Assembly (NCBI GenBank): GCA_963678445.1
Contig: OY782877.1
Span: 3,348,001-3,412,000 of the forward strand
DNA length: 64,000 nt
Direction of reading: 5' to 3'
DNA from: G963678445 sp963678445
Lineage (GTDB): Bacteria > Hydrogenedentota > Hydrogenedentia > Hydrogenedentales > G963678445
Shown here piece by piece: positions 45,131 through 54,459 of this stretch. The translations under genes were made by a program, and so were the position numbers. How positions within the stretch are numbered: position 1 is the first letter of the stretch; every line of letters begins with the position of its first letter. The notes beneath the pieces are model-generated. The model made no database searches and was not told the DNA's origin. It saw only the letters and a program-made list of their open reading frames with translations.

Positions 45131-45904
45131 ATGGTGCAAGCCCGAAAGAAGAAAAAAAAGCTTATGGGAAGTCATCAACGCTGCTGGCTTTGGGGTCGGC
45201 ATGCGGTAGGCGAGATCCTGGAGGTAGGGCATTGGCAGATGAAGGTCTTGTACCTGGATGAGGCGTTACCGGAGGAACGGGTTCGTTATGCCCGTGAGCG
45301 CGCCGCCGCCTTGCACATTCCGGTAGAGTGTGTTTCTTCGGAACGGATCTCACAGCTTTGTCATACGAAGGAGCATCAGGGCTATCTGGCGAAAATGGCT
45401 CCCTTCCCCTATGCCTCGTTACACGATGTGCTGGATGCATCTGTCGGAATAGCGCCGGGCTATGTAGTGCTTGATGGGGTTCAGGACCCATACAATTTCG
45501 GCGCGATTATCCGTTCTGCCGAGGTGCTGGGTATGCAGGCCGTTTTTGTCGGAGAAAGCCATCAGGCCGAGGTAAATCGCCTTGTTGCCCGTGCCAGCGC
45601 AGGGGCGGTGAATCGCCTTCCCATAGTGCAAGTACCGGATATACTTGACCTGCTCCCCAAATTTAAGGAACGTAATATCCGTTTACTCAGCGCCAGTGAA
45701 AAAGCCGATGTCGCTTGCCACGAGTATGATTTGACCCAGCCTGTTGCCATAGTCATGGGCAACGAAGGGGATGGCGTTCGTCCAGAAATACAGCAACACT
45801 GCGATCAGCTTATCGCTATCCCGCAGGTGGGCGCTATTGGCTCTCTCAACGTAGCCGCTGCTGCTGCCATCCTCTTTTATGAGACATCGCGTCAGCGAAG
45901 TTGA
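45131..45904 (+). CDS. rlmB: TrmH/SpoU-family 23S rRNA 2'-O-methyltransferase (RlmB-like)
   Basis: A 257-residue SPOUT methyltransferase. An L30e-like RNA-binding N-domain (LWGRHAVGEILEVGHWQMKVLYLDE) precedes the knotted catalytic domain with the three motifs LDGVQDPYNFGAIIRSAEVLGM, IVMGNEGDGVRPEI and IPQVGAIGSLNVAAAAAILFYE. RlmB methylates G2251 of 23S rRNA in E. coli; other TrmH substrates are possible. It starts with a run of Lys/Arg after the ATG at 45131 (GGAGAGAATGAGCC upstream). Confidence 0.88.
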   Translation: MVQARKKKKKLMGSHQRCWLWGRHAVGEILEVGHWQMKVLYLDEALPEERVRYARERAAALHIPVECVSSERISQLCHTKEHQGYLAKMAPFPYASLHDVLDASVGIAPGYVVLDGVQDPYNFGAIIRSAEVLGMQAVFVGESHQAEVNRLVARASAGAVNRLPIVQVPDILDLLPKFKERNIRLLSASEKADVACHEYDLTQPVAIVMGNEGDGVRPEIQQHCDQLIAIPQVGAIGSLNVAAAAAILFYETSRQRS

Positions 45905-45952
45905 CAGATGAGGTGCTGAAAATGCTGCCCTTGGGGGGATGGATAAGGTTTA

Positions 45953-47254
45953 TTATTGTCCCATGGCCTCCTTGATATCTGTTTTCGGGTCGCCCTGCGC
46001 AGGCTTCAGGTCGAATTTTTCCTGGAGTATCTTGAATACATTGGGGCTGACGAATGCAGGGAGGCTGGGGCCGAGTCGGATGCCCTTGATACCCAAATGC
46101 AGCAGGGTGAGGAGCACGGCGACCGCCTTTTGTTCGAACCAGCTGATGACAAGCGTGAGTGGAAGCTCGTTGACGGAGCAGTGGAAGGCTTGTGCCAATG
46201 CCAGTGCGACTTGTACCGCGCCGTAGGCATCGTTACATTGTCCCATATCGAGTAAGCGGGGCAGCCCTGCAACCGTGCCATAGTCGTAATTGCGTATGCG
46301 GTATTTACCACAGCCCAGGGTAAGGATAATACTGTCTTTCGGGGTGTTCTGTGCAAATTCGCTGAAATAATTTCGGCCAGGGGTTGCGCCGTCACAACCG
46401 CCGATGAGGAAGAAGTGGCTTATTTCCCCAGCTTGTACCGCGCCCACGATTTTATCTGCCAGATCGAGGATTTGACTATAGTGGAACCCGATTTGTGAGG
46501 TTTTGAGTGGAGTGGGGGAGAGGTTTCCGAGGGCTTTGGCTTTTTCGATGACAGGCGCAAAGTTTTCATCGGTGATACGGGTTGCGCCGGGCACCGCGGT
46601 GATACGGGTGGTGAAGAGACGATCGAGGTAGGTGCTGTTTTTACCAGGAATCAGAACACAGTTGGTCGTGGCGAGAATCGGGCCGCCGAATGCTTCAAAT
46701 TCCTGCCGTTGTTTTTGCCAGGCATCGCCATAGTGACCTACGAGGTGGCTGTGTTTTTTGAGGGCGGGATAGGAATGAGCCGGAAGCATTTCACCGTGCG
46801 TATAGATTTTGACACCGCTTCCTTCTGTCTGTTCCAGCAAGTGTTTCAGATCCACCATGTCATGGCCGGTAACCAGAATGCCCGGGCCCTCCTGAATACC
46901 TTCCTTTACTTCCGTGGGTTGGGGATGGCCCAGCATTTCCACATGGCCGTCATTGAGCAATTGCATGGTCCGCAGGTTCATGCGGCCACATTCCAGCACC
47001 ATTTCCAGCAAACTGTCTATATCAAAATTAACGTTGGTTACAGTGGCGAACAGAGCCTCTTCAATGAAGCTGTCGAGTTCTGGGTCGGTTTTTCCCAGTC
47101 GACGCGCATGATGCTTGTACGCAGCCATGCCTTTCAAGCCGTAAAGCAGGATCTTTTGCAACGATTCCACGTCGGGATCTTTGCCACAGACCCCCTTGGT
47201 TACACATCCGCTGCCATGAAAAGTCTGCTCGCATTGATCACAAAACATGTCCAT
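45953..47254 (-). CDS. hcp: hybrid cluster protein (hydroxylamine reductase), short form
   Basis: A 433-residue Fe-S protein. ATG at 47254 gives MDMFCDQCEQTFHGSGCVTKGVCG with C5, C8, C17 and C23 (CX2CX8CX5C) for the first cluster. The hybrid cluster ligands appear in LVTGHDMVDLKHLLEQTEGSGVKIYTHGEMLPAHSYP, ATTNCVLIP, LTLGCGKYRIRNYDYG and QCNDAYGA...WFEQKAVAVLLTLLHLG. The length is about 100 residues below the long HCP form, as in class III HCPs. These proteins reduce NO or hydroxylamine during nitrosative stress. An in-frame start at 47329 has no site. No dedicated reductase (Hcr) is adjacent. Confidence 0.93.
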   Translation of the reverse strand: MDMFCDQCEQTFHGSGCVTKGVCGKDPDVESLQKILLYGLKGMAAYKHHARRLGKTDPELDSFIEEALFATVTNVNFDIDSLLEMVLECGRMNLRTMQLLNDGHVEMLGHPQPTEVKEGIQEGPGILVTGHDMVDLKHLLEQTEGSGVKIYTHGEMLPAHSYPALKKHSHLVGHYGDAWQKQRQEFEAFGGPILATTNCVLIPGKNSTYLDRLFTTRITAVPGATRITDENFAPVIEKAKALGNLSPTPLKTSQIGFHYSQILDLADKIVGAVQAGEISHFFLIGGCDGATPGRNYFSEFAQNTPKDSIILTLGCGKYRIRNYDYGTVAGLPRLLDMGQCNDAYGAVQVALALAQAFHCSVNELPLTLVISWFEQKAVAVLLTLLHLGIKGIRLGPSLPAFVSPNVFKILQEKFDLKPAQGDPKTDIKEAMGQ

Positions 47255-47329
47255 AGTCAACCCCCTACCCTCTTCGTTTCGATTCGCTGGATATAGATGG
47301 AGGCGCAAGCGGTGCATGATGCATAGCAT

Positions 47330-47607
47330 ACCCCCAATTTCAGTGTAGTGAAAAAAAAGGAATCTGTCGAGATTTTTTTGTTAAAATAATGAGGATAATT
47401 ACTATTATAAGACTTTTCGACCTTTTTTTGTGCCCCAAATCTTTAAAAAAGTACGAAAAACTAAAATTTGCAATAGCTTTAGGCAGCTCGCAATAATTAA
47501 GGGTATAATATCTGATGATATACGGTGGCGTGGAGGTAGCTATTGGGTAGCAAGAAGAATCCAGCATCTAGTCTGGAGAAGTCCGTGTTGCAACGAGAGG
47601 ATTAAGC
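47330..47607. other. A/T-rich divergent intergenic region, no gene seen
   Basis: The gap between the divergent hcp and SGNH-hydrolase genes is the most A/T-rich interval noticed in the window, with several TTTTTT and AAAAAA runs. It probably holds both promoters; no unambiguous operator was identified. Confidence 0.4.
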
Positions 47608-49425
47608 ATGCGTATAGGGGGTATAAACCAATACGTTATCCCGTGGCGTTGCATTTTTTTAAGCCTGCTGCTGTGTGTGGTTTTATGTAATGTTTCTGTA
47701 TGGGCAGAAGGGGAAGGAGAGGGCGAGGATGATAGGATTCCCCGAATTCTCTTTGTCGGGGACAGTTATGTGGAATCGACCATTTTATGGGGCGTTACAG
47801 ATCAGGTGATGGCGGATTACGGCTTTGGCCATTATTCCATCGAAGGTTCGATGACGGCGGTGGGGGGCACCACGGCAGATGAATTGGCCAGCAATGCGGA
47901 GCATGGTTTGGACAAGATTCTAGCCAAGCTGTCGGCGTATCCCACGATTGACATTGTGCAGGTGACGGTGGGCGCCATTGATTGCCTTGACGTGCCCTAT
48001 TATTTAACAGTCAATACGCCAGAGGAGATGGACGTTTACTATACTACGCTGGCCTCGAAGCTTGAGACCATCGTGGATTATATTCTGGCCATTCGACCCA
48101 ATATACGTGTGGTGTTGGCGGAGTATGACTATATGAATCTTGAGCTTATCACGGCGGATTATGCCGATTTTGTCGCGGGGGTGACGCAACGGATGTTCAA
48201 TGATGCCTTTGTGGAGGTGGGGCGACGCAAAAAAGCGATCGCAGAGGCGCGTGATCGATGTTACTATGTGCAGAATTGGGGGATCTTGCAACATCACTGG
48301 GGGTATCCCGATGTATATGAACCCGGGGAGACTCCGCTACCGGGCGACGCGCCTGACTATGATCCGTATCCGGGTGGCGACCCCGATTATAGTGTGTCTG
48401 CGGAATACTACATGTGGGAAGACGGCATACATCCCATTTCGGAGGGGCTGTATTGGATTCTCGAGCATGCCATGATCGAATACTATGCCGAATGGTTGCG
48501 CGAGGACCCTATGCAGGAAGGCGAAGGTGAAGGGCAAAATTCGGGGGGCGAACCGCCTACATGCGCTAATACCGCCATGGTGTGCCAGTTGCCATTAGAA
48601 TCGACGGGCACCAATGCATTCATCGTCAGCGACGATCAACAAGGAACCGCTGGCTATGATGAATTCTACGGTTTGATATATCCCATCGAAGAAGTCGTCT
48701 TTTGGGGATTGCGCAGCACCCAGGACCCCGTTCCCTGTCAATGGCATAGTGATTCATACAAAATTTCCTTTTACGCCGATGATTCAGGAACACCAGGCGA
48801 GCTGGTCAAAAAATACTACCTGAACCCACAGCGCCTGGAAACCTCCTGGAAATATTTTGACATATATACCCTCTATGAATACCACGCCATCCTGCAGACG
48901 CCGCTCACCCTCGATAGGGGGTGGATTTCTATAGAGGCAGTTTTTGATACCTCAATGTGTCTGTTCGTCTGGATGAGCTCCCAAAAAGAGTATAGCGTAT
49001 GCTACGAAAAAGTAGGTGATGAGTGGACGCAGAAGATTCACGATCTTTCCTTTATGCTGCTCGGGGGACCGCCTCAAGTAGAGGGAGAAGGTGAAGGGGG
49101 CGTAGAAGCGCATGCGGCGGATTGGGAAGAACCAATCGATTATCGAATTAGCCTGTCAGAATTATTGCGAGTGATACAGTTTTTCAACTCTACTGGCTAC
49201 AGTTGCATCGAATCCCCAGAGCGTTCAGACGACGGCTACCAGGTGGGGTTAGGGAAACAGGATTGCCCGTATCATTCCAGCGATTACCACGGAGGCGGGG
49301 GGGATTGGCATATTGATTTGAGTGAATTGCTGCGTTTAATTCAGTTCTTCAATAGCGATGGCTATCAAGCCTGTATCGATACGGCGAGTGAAGATGGGTA
49401 CTGCGCAGGGGCAATGCAGGAGTAG
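47608..49425 (+). CDS. secreted SGNH/GDSL-type hydrolase with Gly-Glu linkers and C-terminal LSELLRLIQFFNS module
   Basis: A 605-residue exported protein (signal peptide near 12-32, ending CNVSVWA) followed by an EGEGEGE linker. The SGNH catalytic Ser is S53 in LFVGDSYVES; D272 and H275 in EDGIHPISEG form the block V pair. A second EGEGEG linker joins a beta-rich domain (about 315-490, LYEYHAILQTPLTLDRGWISIEAVF), another EGEGEGG linker and the C-terminal module RISLSELLRVIQFFNSTGY ... HIDLSELLRLIQFFNSDGY with Cys pairs. This module also ends the Ig-domain protein, so it may be a sorting or docking tag. Probably a surface esterase or carbohydrate deacetylase. Confidence 0.82.
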   Translation: MRIGGINQYVIPWRCIFLSLLLCVVLCNVSVWAEGEGEGEDDRIPRILFVGDSYVESTILWGVTDQVMADYGFGHYSIEGSMTAVGGTTADELASNAEHGLDKILAKLSAYPTIDIVQVTVGAIDCLDVPYYLTVNTPEEMDVYYTTLASKLETIVDYILAIRPNIRVVLAEYDYMNLELITADYADFVAGVTQRMFNDAFVEVGRRKKAIAEARDRCYYVQNWGILQHHWGYPDVYEPGETPLPGDAPDYDPYPGGDPDYSVSAEYYMWEDGIHPISEGLYWILEHAMIEYYAEWLREDPMQEGEGEGQNSGGEPPTCANTAMVCQLPLESTGTNAFIVSDDQQGTAGYDEFYGLIYPIEEVVFWGLRSTQDPVPCQWHSDSYKISFYADDSGTPGELVKKYYLNPQRLETSWKYFDIYTLYEYHAILQTPLTLDRGWISIEAVFDTSMCLFVWMSSQKEYSVCYEKVGDEWTQKIHDLSFMLLGGPPQVEGEGEGGVEAHAADWEEPIDYRISLSELLRVIQFFNSTGYSCIESPERSDDGYQVGLGKQDCPYHSSDYHGGGGDWHIDLSELLRLIQFFNSDGYQACIDTASEDGYCAGAMQE

Positions 49426-49543
49426 CGGCTCGTCCTGCAGAACAGGAAAGTCGACATTTGACTTTATCTTGCGCAGTTTGCTACGATCCCTCGATGCCGT
49501 GCTTGCGGCAAATTCCATTTTATAAAGGAGATAGATTGCTGTC

Positions 49544-51574
49544 ATGAGTCAAGAAAACGAGGTAATGGAACAAGGCGTTATGGCGGAAGCCATGGCGGGA
49601 ACCGCCGGAATGAGCGACCTGGAACGGGAATTGGAAGCACAGTTAGCCGCAGAGGATATGGGCTCGCTGTTGGATTCCACCGTGCAGAATTTCAAAGAGG
49701 GTGAAGTCGTTCAGGGCAAGGTCGTTGAAATTGGTGACGACCGCGTGTTGGTTGACATCGGATACAAAAGTGAAGGTGTCGTACAGTCGACGGAGTTCGC
49801 GCAACCAGCAGAGCTGAAGTTGGGCGACATATTTGATTTTTACATCGAAGATCCCGAGAACGATCAAGGGATGCCGATGCTTTCGAAGACCAAAGCGGAT
49901 CGTATTAAGAACTGGGAACACATCCAGCAGATTTACGAAGACGATGGTGTTATCGAAGGTACGATTACCCGTCGTGTCAAAGGCGGCCTGAAGGTCGATA
50001 TTGGCATCGATGCCTTCATGCCTGCCAGTCAGCTAACATTCCGCCCCACGGGCGACCTCGAACGCTACATTGGCCGCAAGATGGATTTGAAGATTATCAA
50101 GCTGACGCGTCGTCGTCGCAACGTGGTGGTAAGCCGCCGCAAACTGCTCGAAGAGCAGCGTGCTGACGAAAAGGCGAAGTTGCTTGAGAAGATAGAAGTT
50201 GGCATCACGCTGAAGGGTGAAGTGAAGAACATCACAGACTTCGGTGCCTTTGTGGATGTCGGCGGTATAGACGGTTTGTTACACGTTACCGACATGAGCT
50301 GGGGCCGTGTGAAGCATCCCTCGCAGATCGTGCAAGTGGGCCAGGAAATCGATGTGATGGTGCTCAACTTCGATCCGAATACAGAGCGCATCAGCTTGGG
50401 CCTCAAACAAAAAACCGAGAACCCCTGGAAAACCGCTGTCGAGCGCTACCCTGTGGGTAGTGTCGTGCGTGGTCGCGTGGTCAGCATGACCGACTACGGT
50501 GCCTTTGTACAGCTTGAAGAAGGCATTGAAGGCATGGTCCACGTCAGTGAGATGAGCTGGACACGTCGTGTTCGCCATCCCAACGAAATTCTCCAGCTGG
50601 ACCAGGAAGTGGATGTGATGGTTCTGAGCGTAGACGCCGACGAGGAAAAGATTGCGCTGGGTATCAAGCAGACGCAGCCTAACCCCTGGAAACAGATCGG
50701 TGAGCGCTATCCTGTGGGTTCGACAGTAAACGGTGTGGTGCGTAATCTGACCGATTACGGCGCGTTTGTCCAGATAGAAGAAGGTATTGACGGCCTGCTT
50801 CATGTCAGCGATCTTTCCTGGACGAAGAAAGTCACCAATCCTTCCGAGATCCTTCAAAAGGGTCAGGAAGTTCAAGTTAAAGTGTTGAGCATTGATCCCG
50901 ACAGTGAAAAGATCAGCGTCGGTCTCAAACAGCTGCAAGACGATCCGTGGTTGGCCGTGATTGAGAAGCTGCCGATCGGTTCGCACGTAGAAGTTGAAAT
51001 CGCCAAGCTCGTCAGCTTTGGCGCATTTGCCCGCTTGGAAAATGGCATCGAAGGTTTGATTCATGTCAGCGAACTTTCCAACGAACGCGTGCAGAAACCC
51101 GAAGAAGTGCTGAAGATCGGTGACAAGGCAACGGCAAAAGTCATTAGCATCAGCCCGGTTGAGCGCAAAATCGGCCTGAGTATCCGCGAATACGAGCGTG
51201 ATATGGATCAGGAAATCATCGCCGAGCATGCAAGCGGTGAAGAATCCACCGCAGCACCGCGTGTGGATGTAAACGCGAACTTGCAGGGCGCTGTGCCTTC
51301 GAGCATGTTGCAGGCTGGACGTAGCATGGAAGATGTAGCGCATGAAATGATGGCTGCAGTCAATCGTGCGGAAGCTGCACGGCGTGCAGAAGCTGCCGAT
51401 GACGCAGCACCTGCGGCGCCGGAAGCAGCAGCTGCCGAAGAGGCGCCTGCCGAAGAAGCACCTGCGGAAGCACCTGCGGAAGCACCTGCGGAAGCACCTG
51501 CGGAAGCACCTGCGGAAGCACCTGCGGAAGCACCTGCGGAAGCACCTGCGGCGGAAGAGAAAACGGAAGAATAA
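49544..51574 (+). CDS. rpsA: 30S ribosomal protein S1 with extended acidic tail
   Basis: A 676-residue protein with six S1 RNA-binding domains (about 54-120, 138-203, 222-290, 305-375, 390-460, 475-545), each with FGAFVxL.-.GI.GL.HVSE motifs in the later copies. After about residue 560 comes a tail rich in Ala, Glu and Pro, with eight perfect 12-bp DNA repeats coding APAE units. The first domain carries a degenerate core as in most S1 proteins. ATG at 49544 follows AAAGGAG. S1 binds mRNA leaders and is involved in translation initiation. Monocistronic, with a stem-loop after it. Confidence 0.94.
   Translation: MSQENEVMEQGVMAEAMAGTAGMSDLERELEAQLAAEDMGSLLDSTVQNFKEGEVVQGKVVEIGDDRVLVDIGYKSEGVVQSTEFAQPAELKLGDIFDFYIEDPENDQGMPMLSKTKADRIKNWEHIQQIYEDDGVIEGTITRRVKGGLKVDIGIDAFMPASQLTFRPTGDLERYIGRKMDLKIIKLTRRRRNVVVSRRKLLEEQRADEKAKLLEKIEVGITLKGEVKNITDFGAFVDVGGIDGLLHVTDMSWGRVKHPSQIVQVGQEIDVMVLNFDPNTERISLGLKQKTENPWKTAVERYPVGSVVRGRVVSMTDYGAFVQLEEGIEGMVHVSEMSWTRRVRHPNEILQLDQEVDVMVLSVDADEEKIALGIKQTQPNPWKQIGERYPVGSTVNGVVRNLTDYGAFVQIEEGIDGLLHVSDLSWTKKVTNPSEILQKGQEVQVKVLSIDPDSEKISVGLKQLQDDPWLAVIEKLPIGSHVEVEIAKLVSFGAFARLENGIEGLIHVSELSNERVQKPEEVLKIGDKATAKVISISPVERKIGLSIREYERDMDQEIIAEHASGEESTAAPRVDVNANLQGAVPSSMLQAGRSMEDVAHEMMAAVNRAEAARRAEAADDAAPAAPEAAAAEEAPAEEAPAEAPAEAPAEAPAEAPAEAPAEAPAEAPAAEEKTEE
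51455..51550 (+). repeat. eight perfect 12-bp tandem repeats in rpsA
   Basis: Unit GAAGCACCTGCG starts at 51455, 51467, 51479, 51491, 51503, 51515, 51527 and 51539, coding for Glu-Ala-Pro-Ala. Copy number may vary among strains by slippage without shifting the frame, since the unit is four codons. Confidence 0.97.
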
Positions 51575-51599
51575 TTTCGTTTTTGGTATGAGATACCGT

Positions 51600-51626
51600 G
51601 AGCGTCGTTCGTGAGAACGGCGCTCA
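51600..51626 (+). terminator. stem-loop after rpsA
   Basis: 11-bp stem GAGCGTCGTTC (51600-51610) with GAACGGCGCTC (51615-51625), one G-U pair and a GTGA tetraloop. Followed by ATTTCGC, a weak T-tract, so it may act as a transcript-stabilising hairpin instead of an efficient terminator. Confidence 0.55.
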
Positions 51627-51768
51627 TTTCGCATATGGGACAGGTGGCGATGGTGAGGCGGGCTGCGATACAATTACCCTGCAAGGCGGGTGGTAGTATG
51701 AACAAAAACGCTGCGCGCGTACTTGTAGTGTAGTGTTTTGAAAAAGGTAGGGCAAGGAGAAGAGACGC

Positions 51769-53589
51769 ATGTCTACGTCGAAGAAAAAGCATTCATTAGC
51801 TGGCGCACAAATGACGGGCGCTGAGATGATTATTCAGGTGATGGCGGATGAAGGAGTGGATACGGTTTTTGGATATAGCGGGGGCGCTATTTTGCCGACG
51901 TATGACGCGGTCTTTCGTTGGAATCGAAACAATCCGGAACAACCCATGAATCTGATCGTGCCCGCCAATGAGCAAGGGGCGGGGTTCATGGCCAGCGGCT
52001 ATGCGCGTGCTACGGGCAAGGTCGGGGTTTCGATTGTAACCTCGGGCCCAGCGGCGACGAACAGTTTGACGCCCATACGGGATTGTATGGCCGATTCTGT
52101 CCCCATGGTTCTGGTCTGTGGTCAGGTGGCGCGGCCTGCGATTGGTACCGATGCATTTCAGGAGGCCCCTGTGCTTAGTTTGATGGGCGCATGTGCCAAG
52201 CATGTCTTCCTGGTAGAAAAAGAGGAAGAACTGGAAGATGTTGTCCGTACCGCATTCTATATTGCTCGCAGCGGTCGCCCGGGCCCGGTAGTGATTGACG
52301 TGCCCAAGGATGTGCAGAATTACCAAGGGACCTTCAAAGGGGAAGGTATGTTGCCCTTGCGGGGCTATCATGAACGCTTAAAAACGGTTAAAGCCTCACG
52401 CATGCCCAAAGAGCGGGCAAAGGCTTTTTTTGATTTGTTGAAACAGTCTAAACGTCCTTTGATCTATGCAGGTGGTGGTGTCATTAACGCCAACGCTTCT
52501 GAGGAGTTGCGGACTTTTTCGAAGCAATTTGAGATTCCCGTAGTGACGACCTTGATGGGCATTGGCGCAATGGACACGCAAGACGCCAAGTGTTTGCATA
52601 TGTTGGGAATGCATGGCACGGCCTATGCAAATTATGCAGTCGATGATTGTGATTTTCTGATTACGGTCGGTGCACGTTTCGATGATCGCGTAGCAGGCGT
52701 TCCGAATCGCTTTGCAGAAAATGCCATGATTGCCCATATCGATATTGACGCCGCAGAGATTGGAAAAGTAAAACCGGTGGATTGGTCGCATGCGGGTGAC
52801 GCCAAATTGGCCTTGCAGGACTTGCTGGCGGCGGGTAAAAATCTAAAAGTGAAACATGCGGCGTGGTTGAAGCATGTGGCGGTGTTGAAGAAAAACCACA
52901 AGATGGATTATGACCACGAGAATGAGCGCATCCAGCCACAGATGGTGCTGGCCATGCTTAATAAAATTACGCAGGGTGATGCGATCATCAGCACAGGGGT
53001 CGGGCAGCACCAAATGTTTGCCGCGCAGTATTTTGATTTTAAAGCACCACGCACCTGGTTGACTTCGGGTAGCATGGGTACGATGGGTTTCGGTCTCCCT
53101 GCAGCCATTGGCGCACAGGTGGCCTGTCCGGATAAACTGGTTATCGACGTAGATGGCGATGGAAGTATCCGCATGAATATCGGGGAAATGGAAACCTGCA
53201 CCAATTATGATATCCCGGTGAAAGTGTTGCTGTTGAACAACACGGGGGACGGCATGGTGGTTCAGTGGCAGTCGCTTTATTTTGAAGGGCGTTTTTCCGG
53301 TACGGATAAGTCGCTTCATAAAAAAGATTTTGTGAAGTCAGCCGAGGCCGATGGTTTCAAGTTTGCAAAGCGGGTGGAGAAGAAGGAGGAACTGGAAGCC
53401 GCGCTGAAGGCTTTTGTCGAATTTGACGGGCCTGCCTTCCTTGAGGTGGCAACCGACAAAAAAGCATTTGTCTATCCCATGGTGGGGCCGGGGATGGCCT
53501 ATTGTGATATGCTGACAGGGCCCTTCATTGAAGGACGAGAGACGGAAGGGCCTAAGGAAGTGCGTTTGGACACCTCTGACAGCTTCTAG
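51769..53589 (+). CDS. ilvB: acetolactate synthase large subunit
   Basis: A 606-residue thiamine-diphosphate enzyme making acetolactate and acetohydroxybutyrate for valine, leucine and isoleucine. TPP glutamate in VPANEQGAGFMASGYARATGKVGV (here Asn replaces the usual His before the Glu), FQEAPVLSLMGACAKHVFLV, RPGPVVIDVPKDVQ, GSMGTMGFGLPAAIGA, VIDVDGDGSIRMN and LNNTGDGMVVQWQSLYFEGRFSGT. Start ATG at 51769 has GGCAAGGAGAAG upstream. No ilvN regulatory subunit follows; the next gene is unrelated. Confidence 0.93.
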   Translation: MSTSKKKHSLAGAQMTGAEMIIQVMADEGVDTVFGYSGGAILPTYDAVFRWNRNNPEQPMNLIVPANEQGAGFMASGYARATGKVGVSIVTSGPAATNSLTPIRDCMADSVPMVLVCGQVARPAIGTDAFQEAPVLSLMGACAKHVFLVEKEEELEDVVRTAFYIARSGRPGPVVIDVPKDVQNYQGTFKGEGMLPLRGYHERLKTVKASRMPKERAKAFFDLLKQSKRPLIYAGGGVINANASEELRTFSKQFEIPVVTTLMGIGAMDTQDAKCLHMLGMHGTAYANYAVDDCDFLITVGARFDDRVAGVPNRFAENAMIAHIDIDAAEIGKVKPVDWSHAGDAKLALQDLLAAGKNLKVKHAAWLKHVAVLKKNHKMDYDHENERIQPQMVLAMLNKITQGDAIISTGVGQHQMFAAQYFDFKAPRTWLTSGSMGTMGFGLPAAIGAQVACPDKLVIDVDGDGSIRMNIGEMETCTNYDIPVKVLLLNNTGDGMVVQWQSLYFEGRFSGTDKSLHKKDFVKSAEADGFKFAKRVEKKEELEAALKAFVEFDGPAFLEVATDKKAFVYPMVGPGMAYCDMLTGPFIEGRETEGPKEVRLDTSDSF

Positions 53590-53605
53590 GGTTTAAATCG
53601 CACGG

Positions 53606-53628
53606 AAAAGGTTGGATCTTTAGCCAAC
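53606..53628 (+). terminator. possible short terminator after ilvB
   Basis: Stem AAGGTTGG with CCAACTTT (one G-U pair), loop of about 8 bases, just behind the ilvB stop. The T-tract is absent, so termination is uncertain. Confidence 0.35.
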
Positions 53629-53640
53629 TTTGTATACAAT
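53612..53640 (+). promoter_or_regulatory. putative promoter for the following secreted protein gene
   Basis: TTGGAT at 53612-53617, 17 bases, TACAAT at 53635-53640. It overlaps the stem-loop after ilvB and lies 120 bases upstream of the ATG at 53760. Confidence 0.45.
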
Positions 53641-53759
53641 GGGGCTAAGCTGGATGCTTGGACCGTGGGGAAGAACGCGGTGTTCTGCTGTGCTTCCGGT
53701 ACAAAGCGGATGGAGCATCATTGTTTGGCGGATTGAGTTTTTCGGGAGGAACAGAAGGT

Positions 53760-54404
53760 ATGAAGCAAGCGATAACGACCGCTGTAGCTATTGGTATATT
53801 GGCCATTTCCGGTATCTGTACGGCGCTAGAACCGGCGTATGAGGGCCCCTTGGGAAATCCGGAAGAGCCTGCGCTGCGTCCGTATAAGTGGATGTACCGC
53901 GGTATGAAGGCGTTGGTGTATCAAGCGGGTACAGCGTTGAAACAAGGAAATCTGGAGACCCCTGTCTTTGGTACAGTAAATTTGGGGCGTGGTGTACGGC
54001 GGGGAACCATGGAGTTGGCGGAATCTACCTATAAAGGCGCCTTGGGTACGCCGGTACCGGAAAAGAAAAACGACTATAAAGATACCCGGGAAGTGAATCG
54101 TGTGGTGGAGGATGAGTGGCTGTTGCGTAATGCCAGCGATGCCGCGTTTACCTGGATGTATTTTCCACTGTTGAAAGCCAATGATCACTATCCCTTTGAG
54201 GATGAAAAACAGGTTGATCAACGCGAGAAGCAGGCGAAAGAGATTCGTAAGGTGCGCGAGGCGCGTACGGCAGACAAAGAAAACGATGCACTGTCGGGTT
54301 CGCCTGTACAACGTGCACAGCGAAGATATGTAGGAGAACGCGCCGCTAAAGAGAATGCAAAGCTTAAAAGTGGGCGTGGGAATCTGTTGCGACTGGCAAA
54401 ATAA
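53760..54404 (+). CDS. exported protein, possibly TIGR04073-like (exosortase-associated)
   Basis: A 214-residue protein with a signal peptide (MKQAITTAVAIGILAISGICTA). ATG at 53760 is chosen since GGGAGGA lies 10 bases upstream and the longer frame from 53658 has no signal. The mature region has a repeated Gly-aromatic pattern: KWMYRGMKALVYQAGTALKQGNLETPVFGTVNLGRGVRRGTMELAESTYKGALGTPVP, which recalls the TIGR04073 family reported with exosortase systems; this match is from memory and tentative. The tail is charged (Lys/Arg/Glu), with RDxxR repeats. Function unknown. Confidence 0.5.
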   Translation: MKQAITTAVAIGILAISGICTALEPAYEGPLGNPEEPALRPYKWMYRGMKALVYQAGTALKQGNLETPVFGTVNLGRGVRRGTMELAESTYKGALGTPVPEKKNDYKDTREVNRVVEDEWLLRNASDAAFTWMYFPLLKANDHYPFEDEKQVDQREKQAKEIRKVREARTADKENDALSGSPVQRAQRRYVGERAAKENAKLKSGRGNLLRLAK

Positions 54405-54426
54405 ATTGCACGTTATATGAGTATTA

Positions 54427-54459
54427 CACGCCCCGTAGCGGCTTTCGTTGCGGGGCGTG
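54427..54459 (+). terminator. stem-loop terminator
   Basis: 9-bp stem CACGCCCCG (54427-54435) and CGGGGCGTG (54451-54459), 15-base loop. It follows the TIGR04073-like gene; the T-run after it is poor. Confidence 0.6.

Noticed and set aside
47340..47567. 75-codon minus-strand frame in the A/T-rich gap
   Set aside because: Reading frames are expected by chance in this region; the translation (IIVIILIILTKKSRQ) reflects the A/T-rich composition.
50279..51673. Long open frame (464 codons) on the minus strand opposite rpsA
   Set aside because: It is a shadow of the S1 coding sequence: the tail repeats give low-complexity CFRR strings, there is no ribosome-binding site and rpsA is certain.
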